NCBI RefSeq assembly: GCF_024496085.1
Contig: NZ_CP101751.1
Location: forward strand, 1,178,001-1,242,000
DNA: 64,000 nt
Reading direction: 5' to 3'
Source of the DNA: Flavobacterium cerinum
GTDB taxonomy: Bacteria > Bacteroidota > Bacteroidia > Flavobacteriales > Flavobacteriaceae
Shown: piece after piece, positions 1 through 8,654 of the stretch
Numbering within the stretch: the first letter of the stretch is position 1
Layout of the letters: the number at the start of each line of letters is the position of its first letter
The notes under the pieces: generated by a model
Databases searched by the model: none
What the model was told of the DNA's origin: nothing
What the model saw: the letters and a program-made list of their open reading frames with translations, nothing else
Made by a program: the position numbers and the translations under genes

Positions 1-1
1 C

Positions 2-715
2 GTTGGCTTTCGAAGTCTTACCAAAATACCGTCGGAGAAATGGAAGTATATAGTTTTAACGGCATTCGTGGGGACTTTTATGCCGGTATTTCTGTTTGCG
101 TTTGCTCAAACGGAAATCAGTAGTGCAACCAGTGCAATTTTAAATTCCCTGACACCTTTAAATACCTTGCTGTTAGGTGCATTTGTATTTGGATTAGAAT
201 TTCAACGCAGACAGTTTTTTGGTGTGTTGATCGGGTTGATCGGATGCGTTGTCCTGATTTATTCCGGAGCGAAGAATAACCCGGGACAGAATTATTATTT
301 TGCGATTCTGGTTGTGATTGCCGCAGTTTGCTATGCGATGAATGTAAATTTGATCAAAAAATACCTTTCGGATGTAAATTCACTGAGTATTACAACCGGT
401 AATTTTTTGGTGCTGATGATTCCGGCTTTTGCGGTATTGTTTTGTACCGATTTCTTTCAGGTGATGGATAAAGTTGAGGTGAGGGAATCAGCTATGTATA
501 TTGCTGTTTTGGGAGTATTGGGTACCGGTATTGCTAATATTGTGTTCTTTCGGCTAATTCAAATGTCGTCTCCTATTTTTGCTTCTTCGGTAACCTATCT
601 GATTCCGGTTGTTGCTTTTGTTTGGGGCGTATTGGATCATGAAAAGATGGAATTGTTTCAGATAGTCGGAGCGGTGATTATCTTAATCGGAGTTTATTTT
701 TCAGCTCGTAAATAA
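2..715 (+). CDS. EamA/DMT-family transporter, 5'-truncated by window edge
   Basis: The reading frame is open from base 2, so the start lies outside the window; the ATG at 68 is only an internal methionine. The visible 237 residues are mostly hydrophobic with about seven membrane segments. They resemble the second half of a drug/metabolite transporter of the EamA (RhaT-like) family, with the typical pattern AxxSAxxxxLxPLxxxLL near the start and a last helix ending in a short basic tail. Such proteins export or import small metabolites across the inner membrane; the substrate cannot be told from sequence. It converges on the M16 peptidase pair and shares a bidirectional terminator with it. Confidence 0.88.
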   Translation, partial: VGFRSLTKIPSEKWKYIVLTAFVGTFMPVFLFAFAQTEISSATSAILNSLTPLNTLLLGAFVFGLEFQRRQFFGVLIGLIGCVVLIYSGAKNNPGQNYYFAILVVIAAVCYAMNVNLIKKYLSDVNSLSITTGNFLVLMIPAFAVLFCTDFFQVMDKVEVRESAMYIAVLGVLGTGIANIVFFRLIQMSSPIFASSVTYLIPVVAFVWGVLDHEKMELFQIVGAVIILIGVYFSARK

Positions 716-732
716 TAAGAGTTATAAAAAAG

Positions 733-769
733 AAAAGGGGCTGACTCAATTTTGAGAACAGCCCCTTTT
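733..769. terminator. Bidirectional intrinsic terminator
   Basis: A stem of GGGGCTG (737-743) with CAGCCCC (759-765) is extended by flanking A-run/T-run pairs and by an inner CTCAA/TTGAG stem. It has U-runs in both directions and lies between two convergent genes, so it can end both the transporter and the M16 transcripts. Confidence 0.88.
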
Positions 770-789
770 TAGTATAGGAAAGCTATTGA

Positions 790-2832
790 TTATTGAAAAT
801 CAGCAGCGGTTACTCCTTCGTTGATTTTTACGTCAGATGTAGTAAAATCAAGATCCATACCTACATTCATAATCGTTTTGTAAGGAACTTTTATTCCTTT
901 TACTTCTTTATAATCGCTGTAAGAAACCATTTGTGTCATTTTTTGACCACCTCTTTCCATGGTTTTAGATTCGCCGATTTTTAAACCGGTTTTTACATCG
1001 TAATATAAAGTCGATTTACCGTTTTCAATAGCGTAAGCATCACTTCCGTTGATGTTTTCGATCGCTTTGATTTTAAGGTCGGTTCTTTTAGCATAAGCTA
1101 ATTCCGGGAACGCGGCAGCACTTTCTTTTTTCTCTTTGAATTCCTCTGCTGTGTAATCTTTACGCTGTCCTTGTTGAACGGCATAAGCTGATTTGTCATT
1201 TATAACCTGTTTAGACATTGACATTCCGGCTACTTTCATTTCCATTAACGATTTGTTATCGGAAGTGTGTTTGCTGATTAATTCTAAAGTTTGTCCCTGA
1301 ATTGATGCAGTAGCAGTTGTTGCAATCGATTTTACTCCGGCTACAACTTTTTCTCCTCCGATTGCTTTGATATAGTTGTCAAAAACCGTTTTTGCGGTAA
1401 CTCCGGCAGGAATAGGTTTGTTCACAGTTGGTTTTTCAGCAGGATTTCCGTATTTGTCAAAATAGAAAATAGGAATTTTTAAAGATTCTAATCCTGGTAA
1501 TACATCAGCTGCTTTTCCAACTACAACTACTCGGGTGTTGTCAGCTAAGAAATATTTGTTCGCTGCATTACGGATATCTTCCGGTGTTACAGCGCTGATG
1601 TTTTTGATATAGTTTTCGTAAAAATCCTCAGGTAAATTTTGTGTAGCAGTGTTTACAGCATAACGTGCAATAGTTGTCGGTTTTTCAATTTGCATTACAA
1701 AGTTTCCGATGTATTTCGCTTTAGCATTTTTTAGATCTTCAGCAGAAACCAAGTCGGTTTTAATGCGTTTTAATTCGTTGAAAAATTCTACAACAGCACT
1801 ATCAGTAACAGCATTTCTGACAGAAGCGGAAGAACGGAATTTAGTTACGTATTTTCCTGCTCCGATAGAAGAATAAGCGCCGTAAGTCCATCCGTGTTTT
1901 TCACGTAAGTTAAGGAATAGTCTTCCTTCACCACCACCACCAAGAATCTGGTTAGCTAATAATGTAGCGAAGTAGTCTTTATCCGTCATTTTAAGATTAA
2001 CGGTGTTTACAAGAGCAATTTCTGATTGTACTGCGTTTGGCATGTCTACAAAGTTGATTTGAGAATACTGAACGTTTTTAGGATCAGAATAAGTCAATTG
2101 CGGAGCGATCGCTTTTTTCCATGAACCGAAAAGTTTTTCAACTGTCTTCTTTGTTTCTTTTAAGCTTACATCTCCGATAACAACAAGGTAGGCATTACCC
2201 GGAACAAAATAGGTATTGTAGTTTAGGATAACATCGTTAAGCGTTACTTTGTTGATGCTTTCTTCACTTAAATATTCTCCGCTTGGGTGAGTTTTTCCGA
2301 ATGCAAGAACATCTTCTACTCTTGAAGCAACAGCGGTAACACTTTTCTCCTGAGATTTGATTCCCTCTAATAATTTAGCTTTCTCTTTGTCGAATTCCAC
2401 TTGTGTGAATACAGGGTGTAATGCACCATCGGCCATTAATTCCAGGATTCTGCCGGCATATTTGGATAATCCGCTTGCGCTGGCTCCGTTTGAAGAGAAA
2501 TTGATGTTAGCACCTAAAAAGTCTACTTCTTCGTTAAAAGCATCTTTAGCGATTTTTTGAGTGCCTTTTCCGATCATGCTGCTGGTTAAATCAGCAACAC
2601 CTTTTTTGTCGCCTTCAGCATAAGGTGGATTGTCTAATGTTAATGTGTAGGAAACTCTCGGTAATTTATGGTTTTCTACTACCATTACTTTTAATCCGTT
2701 TTTCAAAGTAAAGGTTTCCGGCTTTTTAACATTAATTGTTGGCGCCGGCCCCGGTTTTGGTTGAGGTCTGTCTTGTGCTTGCATAGTAATCGATAAAAAC
2801 AAGCTCGCTGCTATATATATAAATTTTTTCAT
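790..2832 (-). CDS. M16 family peptidase-like subunit, lacking the zinc site, with extra C-terminal domain
   Basis: Secreted or periplasmic 680-residue protein with a signal peptide ending in MQAQ. Residues about 35-450 show the two-module M16 (insulinase/pitrilysin) fold, but the HxxEH zinc motif is absent. The R/Y-type motif NLREKHGWTYGAYS of the non-catalytic half is present. This matches the family's split architecture, in which one chain carries zinc and its partner carries the R/Y pair. The last about 200 residues form an additional domain resembling lipoprotein-sorting (LolA-like) proteins in pattern. It lies 13 bases downstream of the zinc-bearing partner and is surely co-transcribed. 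Inferred role: peptide degradation in the periplasm as a heterodimer. Confidence 0.88.
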   Translation of the reverse strand: MKKFIYIAASLFLSITMQAQDRPQPKPGPAPTINVKKPETFTLKNGLKVMVVENHKLPRVSYTLTLDNPPYAEGDKKGVADLTSSMIGKGTQKIAKDAFNEEVDFLGANINFSSNGASASGLSKYAGRILELMADGALHPVFTQVEFDKEKAKLLEGIKSQEKSVTAVASRVEDVLAFGKTHPSGEYLSEESINKVTLNDVILNYNTYFVPGNAYLVVIGDVSLKETKKTVEKLFGSWKKAIAPQLTYSDPKNVQYSQINFVDMPNAVQSEIALVNTVNLKMTDKDYFATLLANQILGGGGEGRLFLNLREKHGWTYGAYSSIGAGKYVTKFRSSASVRNAVTDSAVVEFFNELKRIKTDLVSAEDLKNAKAKYIGNFVMQIEKPTTIARYAVNTATQNLPEDFYENYIKNISAVTPEDIRNAANKYFLADNTRVVVVGKAADVLPGLESLKIPIFYFDKYGNPAEKPTVNKPIPAGVTAKTVFDNYIKAIGGEKVVAGVKSIATTATASIQGQTLELISKHTSDNKSLMEMKVAGMSMSKQVINDKSAYAVQQGQRKDYTAEEFKEKKESAAAFPELAYAKRTDLKIKAIENINGSDAYAIENGKSTLYYDVKTGLKIGESKTMERGGQKMTQMVSYSDYKEVKGIKVPYKTIMNVGMDLDFTTSDVKINEGVTAADFQ

Positions 2833-2845
2833 GATGAATGGCTGC

Positions 2846-4171
2846 TTAGTTTTGTGCTTTGTCTTTTGCTGGAGTATAATCTAAAATCAAACGTTGGTTC
2901 GGATTCAAATATTTCTTGGCCACATCTCTGATTTCTTCACGGGTAATGGAACGGTAAATGTCAATTTCTGTATTAATTAAGTTAACATCACCATAAAGCA
3001 GGTAGTAAGAAGCCAGGTTTTCGGCAACACCTTCCAGATTGGAATTGCTGTTTACGTTTTGGTTCTCGAATTTGTTCTGTAATTTTTGGAAATCTTTTTC
3101 AGAAATTAATTCTGTTTGTAATTTGGTGATTTCTTCATCCATACCTTTAATAAGGTCAGCAGGAGTATTCGGGCTTAAAGGTAAACCATAGATAAAGTAT
3201 ACACCGTAATCTTCCTGGCTGTAGTTGAAAGCACCGATTTGTAATGCCATCTTTTTCTCGTCGACCATCTTTTTGTACAATCTTGAGCTTTTTCCGTCAG
3301 ATAAGATAGAAGAAATCATATCCAGTACTCGTGCATCGCGTGTTTTCATAGATGGTGTTCTGTAAGCAGTAACTGCCATCGGGATTTGGATGTTCGGATC
3401 TTCGTAAGTAGCGTGAATCGTTTGTGTGATCGGAGCTTCCTCGAATTTCTCACGATTAATTGGAGTTCCTTTTTGGATCGGACCGAAATAACGTTGGATC
3501 CAATCTTTCGCCTGAGCAGAATCAAAATCACCGGCAACAACTAAAACAGCATTGTTAGGAATGTAGAATTTTTTGTTGAAAGCTTGAAATTCCTGAAGTG
3601 TAGCGGCATCAAGGTGTTCCATTGAACCGATAGGAGCCCAACGGTACGGGTGATTTTTAAAGATGTTCTTTTTAACTTCTGTAAATAAATTACCGTATGG
3701 CTGATTGTCTACACGTAACCTTTTTTCTTCTTTAACAACTTCGTTTTGAGTGTCTACACCGATCTGATTGATCACCGGGTGCATTAATCTTTCCGATTCC
3801 ATCCATAAAGCCAGTTCCAGGTTGTTGGAAGGGAAAACCTCATAGTAATACGTTCTGTCATCAGACGTGTTGGCATTGTTGTTTCCACCGTTGGCTGTTA
3901 CGATTTTGAACCACTCACCACGAGCGATGTTTTTGGTCCCTTCGAATAAAAGGTGTTCGAAGAAGTGAGCGAATCCCGTTCTGTTCGGGTTTTCATCTTT
4001 GGCACCTACGTGGTACATTACAGAAGTAACCACTACCGGAGCCGAAGGATCTTTGTGTAAAATCACATGAAGTCCGTTGTCTAAATTGTATTCTTCAAAC
4101 GCTACTTTCTGCGCCGAAGCTACGCTGCCAAGCATCAGAAGTGAACTCAAAGCCATTAAAGATTTTTTCAT
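2846..4171 (-). CDS. M16 family zinc peptidase, catalytic subunit
   Basis: The start at 4171 (MKKSLMALSS...) is preferred over an upstream in-frame ATG at 4213, because it gives a clean signal peptide ending at VASAQ. The inverted zinc motif HFFEH is at residues 69-73 with the third ligand near E149 (NEVVKEEKR), as in pitrilysin/mitochondrial processing peptidase relatives. The 441-residue length equals one two-module half enzyme. The following gene encodes a zinc-less partner, so the two should form a heterodimer. Likely a periplasmic peptidase; the substrate is unknown. Confidence 0.92.
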   Translation of the reverse strand: MKKSLMALSSLLMLGSVASAQKVAFEEYNLDNGLHVILHKDPSAPVVVTSVMYHVGAKDENPNRTGFAHFFEHLLFEGTKNIARGEWFKIVTANGGNNNANTSDDRTYYYEVFPSNNLELALWMESERLMHPVINQIGVDTQNEVVKEEKRLRVDNQPYGNLFTEVKKNIFKNHPYRWAPIGSMEHLDAATLQEFQAFNKKFYIPNNAVLVVAGDFDSAQAKDWIQRYFGPIQKGTPINREKFEEAPITQTIHATYEDPNIQIPMAVTAYRTPSMKTRDARVLDMISSILSDGKSSRLYKKMVDEKKMALQIGAFNYSQEDYGVYFIYGLPLSPNTPADLIKGMDEEITKLQTELISEKDFQKLQNKFENQNVNSNSNLEGVAENLASYYLLYGDVNLINTEIDIYRSITREEIRDVAKKYLNPNQRLILDYTPAKDKAQN

Positions 4172-4311
4172 AAAAATTAGTAATTTATTTTTGATAACGA
4201 TATAGGTGTGCAATTTCGGGAAAATGTTACATTTAATTGATTTGTTTTGTGGAAAATATGCGACTTTTTATTGTCAAAATAATACGTTTCTGTAAAATTA
4301 AAGGTATATGG

Positions 4312-4341
4312 TTGTTTCATAAAGAATTAGTTGTATATTTG
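4312..4341 (+). promoter_or_regulatory. Promoter of rplU-rpmA
   Basis: TTG (4312-4314), a 19-base spacer, then TATATTTG (4334-4341). This is an exact match to the Bacteroidota primary sigma consensus TTG-N17/19-TAnnTTTG, about 31 bases before the rplU ATG. Confidence 0.85.
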
Positions 4342-4372
4342 CACTCTTAAAAATTAATCAAACATTATTGTT

Positions 4373-4735
4373 ATGTACGCAATCGTAGAGATAGCAGGGC
4401 AACAATTCAAAGTAAGCAAAGACCTGAAGGTTTATGTTCACCGTTTGGCTTCTGAAGAAGGAACTAAAGTTACTTTTGACAAAGTTCTTTTATTAGATGA
4501 CAACGGAAATGTAACTTTAGGCGCCCCAGCTGTAGAAGGTGCTTCAGTAGAAGCCAAAGTGTTAAAACACTTAAAAGGTGATAAAGTTATCGTTTTCAAA
4601 AAGAAAAGAAGAAAAGGATACAAAAAGAAAAATGGTCACAGACAATCTTTAACTCAAATTGTAATCGAAGGTATCGTTGCAGGTGGAGCTACAAAGAAAA
4701 AAGCGACTAAAAAAGCGGAAGCTACAGAAGAATAA
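4373..4735 (+). CDS. rplU: Large-subunit ribosomal protein bL21
   Basis: 120 residues starting [17 protein letters not shown], the signature of bL21, which binds 23S rRNA domain VI next to bL20. The core of about 100 residues is followed by a short Lys/Ala/Glu-rich tail (about residues 105-120) beyond the usual bacterial length, common in this phylum. It is followed after 23 bases by rpmA, the conserved pair in bacteria, and driven by the strong promoter at 4312-4341. Confidence 0.98.
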   Translation: MYAIVEIAGQQFKVSKDLKVYVHRLASEEGTKVTFDKVLLLDDNGNVTLGAPAVEGASVEAKVLKHLKGDKVIVFKKKRRKGYKKKNGHRQSLTQIVIEGIVAGGATKKKATKKAEATEE

Positions 4736-4758
4736 TTAACATTAAAAACTAATACGTC

Positions 4759-5019
4759 ATGGCTCACAAGAAAGGTGTCGGTAGTTCCAAGAATGGTAGA
4801 GAATCAGAATCGAAACGTTTAGGTGTTAAGATTTTTGGTGGTCAAGCTGCAATTGCTGGAAACATTATCGTAAGACAAAGAGGTTCTAAGCACAATCCGG
4901 GAGAAAACGTTTACATGGGTAAAGATCATACTTTACATGCAAAAGTTGACGGAGTGGTGAAGTTCCAGAAAAAAGGTGATAACAAATCTTTCGTTTCTGT
5001 AATTCCATTCGAAGCATAA
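4759..5019 (+). CDS. rpmA: Large-subunit ribosomal protein bL27
   Basis: 86 residues with the N-terminus [20 protein letters not shown] characteristic of bL27, whose N-terminal tail reaches the peptidyl-transferase centre. The chain begins MAHKKG without the cleavable extension seen in Firmicutes. It is the second gene of the rplU-rpmA operon and is closed by a strong intrinsic terminator 30 bases downstream. Confidence 0.98.
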   Translation: MAHKKGVGSSKNGRESESKRLGVKIFGGQAAIAGNIIVRQRGSKHNPGENVYMGKDHTLHAKVDGVVKFQKKGDNKSFVSVIPFEA

Positions 5020-5048
5020 GAATTAACTTCTTACAAAAGAAAATACGA

Positions 5049-5078
5049 AAAGCCCGTTTCTTAGAAACGGGCTTTTTT
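5049..5078 (+). terminator. Intrinsic terminator after rpmA
   Basis: Stem AAAGCCCGTTTC / GAAACGGGCTTT with loop TTA, followed by T residues. Confidence 0.93.
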
Positions 5079-5137
5079 GTTGGTATTGCTCTGAAGGACA
5101 AATCCAAAATAAACTTGTCAGGTTGGATAAGGTAAAA

Positions 5138-5167
5138 AAAATGACCTCAAAAAGTTGAGGTCATTTT
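5138..5167 (-). terminator. Intrinsic terminator after ahcY
   Basis: Stem AATGACCTCAA / TTGAGGTCATT with a small loop. Read on the minus strand it is followed by eight T residues, 21 bases past the ahcY stop. A degenerate half of the dispersed CCTGACAGG palindrome lies just beyond, at about 5113-5133. Confidence 0.9.
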
Positions 5168-5187
5168 CGTACAGAATATTTTGGGGA

Positions 5188-6504
5188 TTAATATCTGTAG
5201 TATTCCGGTTTGAAAGGTCCTGCAACTTCAACACCGATATAAGCTGCTTGTTCAGCGTTTAAAGTTTCCAGCTCAACTCCTAATTTTGCAAGGTGTAAAG
5301 CCGCCACTTTTTCATCAAGGTGTTTTGGTAACATGTAAACCTGATTTTCATATTTGTCACTGTGTTTCCATAATTCGATCTGAGCCAAGGTCTGGTTCGT
5401 GAAAGAATTACTCATTACAAAGCTTGGGTGACCTGTAGCGCATCCTAAGTTTACTAAACGTCCTTCTGCTAAGATAATGATGTCTACTCCGTTGATTGTA
5501 TATTTGTCAACCTGAGGTTTGATTTCAATTTTAGAAGCACCGTGGTTTTTGTTTAACCATGCCATGTCGATTTCGTTGTCAAAGTGACCGATGTTACATA
5601 CGATGGTCTTGTCTTTCATTTTTTCGAAATGTTTTCCGATAACGATATCTTTATTTCCGGTTGTGGTAATGATGATGTCGGCATTAGCTACAACAGTGTC
5701 TAATTTTTTTACTTCATAACCGTCCATTGCAGCTTGTAAAGCACAAATCGGGTCAATTTCAGTAACGGTTACAATAGAACCGGCTCCGCGGAAAGAAGCA
5801 GCAGTACCTTTTCCAACATCACCATATCCGCAAACTACAACTCTTTTTCCGGCTAACATAACGTCTGTAGCACGACGGATAGCATCCACAGCACTTTCTT
5901 TACATCCGTATTTGTTGTCGAATTTCGATTTAGTAACCGAATCGTTTACGTTGATAGCAGGCATTGGTAATGTTCCGTTTTTAACTCTTTCGTATAAACG
6001 GTGTACACCTGTAGTTGTTTCTTCTGACAATCCTTTGATTCCGGGGATTAATTCCGGATAACGGTCAATTACCATATTGGTTAAATCACCACCGTCATCT
6101 AAGATCATGTTTAACGGTTGTCTGTCTTCTCCGAAGAATAAGGTCTGCTCAATACACCAGTCAAACTCTTCTTCGTTAAGTCCTTTCCAGGCATAAACCT
6201 GTACTCCGGTTGCTGCGATTGCTGCTGCAGCCTGATCCTGAGTAGAGAAAATATTACAAGAACTCCAGGTAACTTCAGCTCCTAAAGCGATTAGTGTTTC
6301 AATTAAAACCGCAGTTTGGATTGTCATGTGAAGACATCCTGCAATACGAGCACCTTTTAAAGGCTGCTCCTCTTTATATTCTGCGCGAAGTGCCATTAAT
6401 CCTGGCATTTCAGCTTCCGCTAATTCAATCTCTTTTCTTCCCCAGGCAGCCAGAGAAATATCTTTCACTTTGTAAGCCACGAAAGGCAATGTTTTTGTGC
6501 TCAT
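5188..6504 (-). CDS. ahcY: Adenosylhomocysteinase
   Basis: 438 residues, full length for the short bacterial class. The enzyme reversibly hydrolyses S-adenosylhomocysteine to adenosine and homocysteine with bound NAD, clearing the inhibitory product of methyltransferases. Visible landmarks: the N-terminal substrate domain with [15 protein letters not shown], the NAD-binding loop [12 protein letters not shown] around residue 220, the [11 protein letters not shown] segment, and the C-terminal KPEYYRY typical of the family tail. It is monocistronic, with its own promoter and terminator. No SAH riboswitch was seen in the short leader. Confidence 0.98.
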   Translation of the reverse strand: MSTKTLPFVAYKVKDISLAAWGRKEIELAEAEMPGLMALRAEYKEEQPLKGARIAGCLHMTIQTAVLIETLIALGAEVTWSSCNIFSTQDQAAAAIAATGVQVYAWKGLNEEEFDWCIEQTLFFGEDRQPLNMILDDGGDLTNMVIDRYPELIPGIKGLSEETTTGVHRLYERVKNGTLPMPAINVNDSVTKSKFDNKYGCKESAVDAIRRATDVMLAGKRVVVCGYGDVGKGTAASFRGAGSIVTVTEIDPICALQAAMDGYEVKKLDTVVANADIIITTTGNKDIVIGKHFEKMKDKTIVCNIGHFDNEIDMAWLNKNHGASKIEIKPQVDKYTINGVDIIILAEGRLVNLGCATGHPSFVMSNSFTNQTLAQIELWKHSDKYENQVYMLPKHLDEKVAALHLAKLGVELETLNAEQAAYIGVEVAGPFKPEYYRY

Positions 6505-6539
6505 CTGCTATATTATTTGTAATTACAAAAAATTTAGTG

Positions 6540-6547
6540 CAAATTTA
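6540..6547 (-). promoter_or_regulatory. Probable -7 element of ahcY promoter
   Basis: On the minus strand TAAATTTG matches TAnnTTTG 36 bases before the start codon. A clear TTG at the -33 position is lacking. Confidence 0.55.
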
Positions 6548-6666
6548 CGGAATTAGTTTTTAAAATTGAAAGGATGACAGGATATTTCGTATTCGCTTAA
6601 AAAGCTAACAATTTTGTTATCAGGTAAATAAAAAATAATAGGTTCCATGTCTAAACCTTCGCGATA

Positions 6667-7308
6667 ATGCCCCTTTATAAAACAATAGTAATAGCTCCCG
6701 ATACCCGGGTTTTAATCTGGAAAATTACGGAGTCACTGGATGAATTATTCCGGGATAAACCGTTAAAAGCTTCTAGTCTGGCAAGGGTTAAAGGGATGAA
6801 ATCGGAACAGCATCAGAGAGGATTTCTCAGTGTTCGAAACTTATTTGAAGTTTTGGGATATACCGATCTGGACTTATACTATGATGCATTTGGGAAACCG
6901 CATCTTAGTGATGGAAAAAATATCTCAATAACGCATTCCTATGATTTTTCGGCAATTATTGTCGGGTCGTATAATGTAGGTATTGATATGGAGTTGCAAC
7001 GGGAAAAGATCAGCAAGATTGCAGATAAATTTATCGACCCGGAATTTGCTTTTCTGGATAAAACCGCACCGGATTATATTCGGAAGTTAACGGTAATTTG
7101 GGGAGCAAAAGAAGCTAAATATAAGATGTGTAATTCCAGAAGCCTTAGTTTTAAAGATAATATGACGGTAAACCCGTTTACAATGGAAGAGAAAAAAGGA
7201 ACGGCGACTGTAGAAAAAGATAATTTTAAAAAGGAATTCGAATTTTATTTCGAAGAAATTGAAGACTTTACATTGGTCTATGCCTTAGAACAAGATAAAT
7301 GTGGTTAG
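6667..7308 (+). CDS. 4'-phosphopantetheinyl transferase superfamily protein
   Basis: 213 residues. It transfers phosphopantetheine from CoA to a serine of carrier proteins. Both family motifs are present: VGIDMEL (D107 as metal ligand) and WGAKEAKYK (residues 145-153; K148, E149, K153). Size and layout suggest the AcpS/Sfp superfamily rather than small AcpS, and the carrier target is unknown. The start ATG overlaps the stop of a seven-codon upstream mini-ORF (6647-6667) in a TAATG arrangement. It is followed with no gap by the GGGP synthase gene. Confidence 0.9.
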   Translation: MPLYKTIVIAPDTRVLIWKITESLDELFRDKPLKASSLARVKGMKSEQHQRGFLSVRNLFEVLGYTDLDLYYDAFGKPHLSDGKNISITHSYDFSAIIVGSYNVGIDMELQREKISKIADKFIDPEFAFLDKTAPDYIRKLTVIWGAKEAKYKMCNSRSLSFKDNMTVNPFTMEEKKGTATVEKDNFKKEFEFYFEEIEDFTLVYALEQDKCG

Positions 7309-8028
7309 ATGGGGGAGATTTACAAACAGATAATAACGGCAAAACAACAAGGAAAGCGATTGCTGGCTATTTTACTCGATCCGGATAAAGTCGAAATAGA
7401 CGAATTGGAAGTACTGGTAGAAAAAATCGCGTTGTCTGAAGCTACTCATATATTTATCGGAGGAAGTCTGTTGTTTGCTAACCGACAGGATACGATTATT
7501 ACCCTGCTTAAGAATAAATTGACATTGCCGGTATTGTTATTTCCGGGTAGTGCTTCTCATATAACCGATCTGGCTGACGGCATATTGTTTTTGTCCCTTA
7601 TTTCCGGGAGAAATCCGGATTACCTGATCGGACAGCAGGTTCAGGCAGCTCCGTTACTTAAAAAATCAAAATTAGAAGTGGTATCAACCGGTTATATGTT
7701 GGTAGAAAGCGGTAAACAAACAACGGTTTCCTATATCAGCGGAACAACACCAATCCCAAATGATAAGCCGGAGATTGCTTTGGCAACGGCTTTGGCCAGT
7801 GAAATGATCGGTCATAAAATGATCTATCTTGAGGCAGGAAGCGGTGCTTTACATCCGGTTCCGTTGGACATGATACGAATGGTTTCGCAAAATATCGATA
7901 TCCCGCTTATTGTTGGAGGCGGAATACGCTCTAAAGCCTGGATGGATCAGGTGTATGAAGCCGGTGCGACGCTGGTGGTAATCGGAACGGCATTCGAAAA
8001 GAATAATGATTTTTTCTCTGATTTGTAA
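7309..8028 (+). CDS. Geranylgeranylglyceryl / heptaprenylglyceryl phosphate synthase (PcrB-GGGPS family)
   Basis: 239-residue TIM barrel with the family signatures LLDPDK (residues 23-27), GGSLLFAN, LPVLLFPGSASHIT and the phosphate-binding VGGGIRS near the C-terminus. The family joins a polyprenyl diphosphate to sn-glycerol-1-phosphate, making ether-lipid precursors. Archaeal membranes depend on it; a second group occurs in Bacteroidota, where the physiological role is poorly known. The stop of the phosphopantetheinyl transferase abuts this ATG (TAGATG), so translation is probably coupled. Confidence 0.92.
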   Translation: MGEIYKQIITAKQQGKRLLAILLDPDKVEIDELEVLVEKIALSEATHIFIGGSLLFANRQDTIITLLKNKLTLPVLLFPGSASHITDLADGILFLSLISGRNPDYLIGQQVQAAPLLKKSKLEVVSTGYMLVESGKQTTVSYISGTTPIPNDKPEIALATALASEMIGHKMIYLEAGSGALHPVPLDMIRMVSQNIDIPLIVGGGIRSKAWMDQVYEAGATLVVIGTAFEKNNDFFSDL

Positions 8029-8030
8029 TT

Positions 8031-8654
8031 ATGGTAGAGTTTTTTCTAAACGCCTATAAAAATGCTTCGGTACTGCAAATTGTATTGGAATTTATAGCCT
8101 TTGTATTTGGAATTGCGAGTGTTTGGTATGCCAAAAAAGAAAATATTTGGGTGTATCCTACCGGACTGATTGCGACTACGATAACGGTCTATTTGCTGTT
8201 TCAGGCGGGCTATTTGGGCGATATGATGATTAATCTGTATTTCTCTGTTATGAGTATTTACGGTTGGTATAACTGGGCACGAAAAAGAACAAACGTTGAT
8301 CAATTGGCTATATCGCGAACAACGTTAACAGAAAAAATTATCGGATTTGTATTGTTTTTCATAACAATTATTATAATTTTCGCAATCTATAATCTCTTTG
8401 ATTATGAGATAAAACACGAAAACTATGTTGATATAGTGGCGTCAGGGCTATTTTTTACCGGAATGTGGTATATGGCCAATAAAAAAATTGAAAACTGGAC
8501 GCTCTGGATAATCGGCGACATTATTGCAGTACCGCTTTATGCATATAGGGGGCTAGGGATGTTGTCGTTACAGTATTTAATATTTACAATATTGGCAATA
8601 TCGGCCTACTTAGAATGGAGAAAGATCTTAAACAGCGATACTCAAAAGTTATAA
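8031..8654 (+). CDS. pnuC: Nicotinamide riboside transporter PnuC
   Basis: 207 residues with about seven hydrophobic segments and the PnuC hallmarks WYAKKENIWVYPTG near the N-terminus and YGWYNWARK mid-chain. PnuC passes nicotinamide riboside through the inner membrane by facilitated diffusion, and trapping depends on intracellular phosphorylation. The next gene, which overlaps it by 40 bases, begins with exactly such a NadR-like kinase domain. That supports an NAD-salvage pair. Confidence 0.95.
   Translation: MVEFFLNAYKNASVLQIVLEFIAFVFGIASVWYAKKENIWVYPTGLIATTITVYLLFQAGYLGDMMINLYFSVMSIYGWYNWARKRTNVDQLAISRTTLTEKIIGFVLFFITIIIIFAIYNLFDYEIKHENYVDIVASGLFFTGMWYMANKKIENWTLWIIGDIIAVPLYAYRGLGMLSLQYLIFTILAISAYLEWRKILNSDTQKL

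Noticed and set aside
2357..2560. Plus-strand ORFs inside the M16 peptidase genes and similar antisense ORFs elsewhere
   Set aside because: They are reading-frame shadows of well-supported genes, with no family resemblance or promoter.
6505..6666. SAH or SAM riboswitch upstream of ahcY
   Set aside because: The leader after the promoter is only about 30 bases and lacks the conserved blocks.
6647..6667. Seven-codon mini-ORF before the phosphopantetheinyl transferase
   Set aside because: The TAATG coupling is noted, but such short ORFs arise easily by chance and no conserved peptide pattern is seen.
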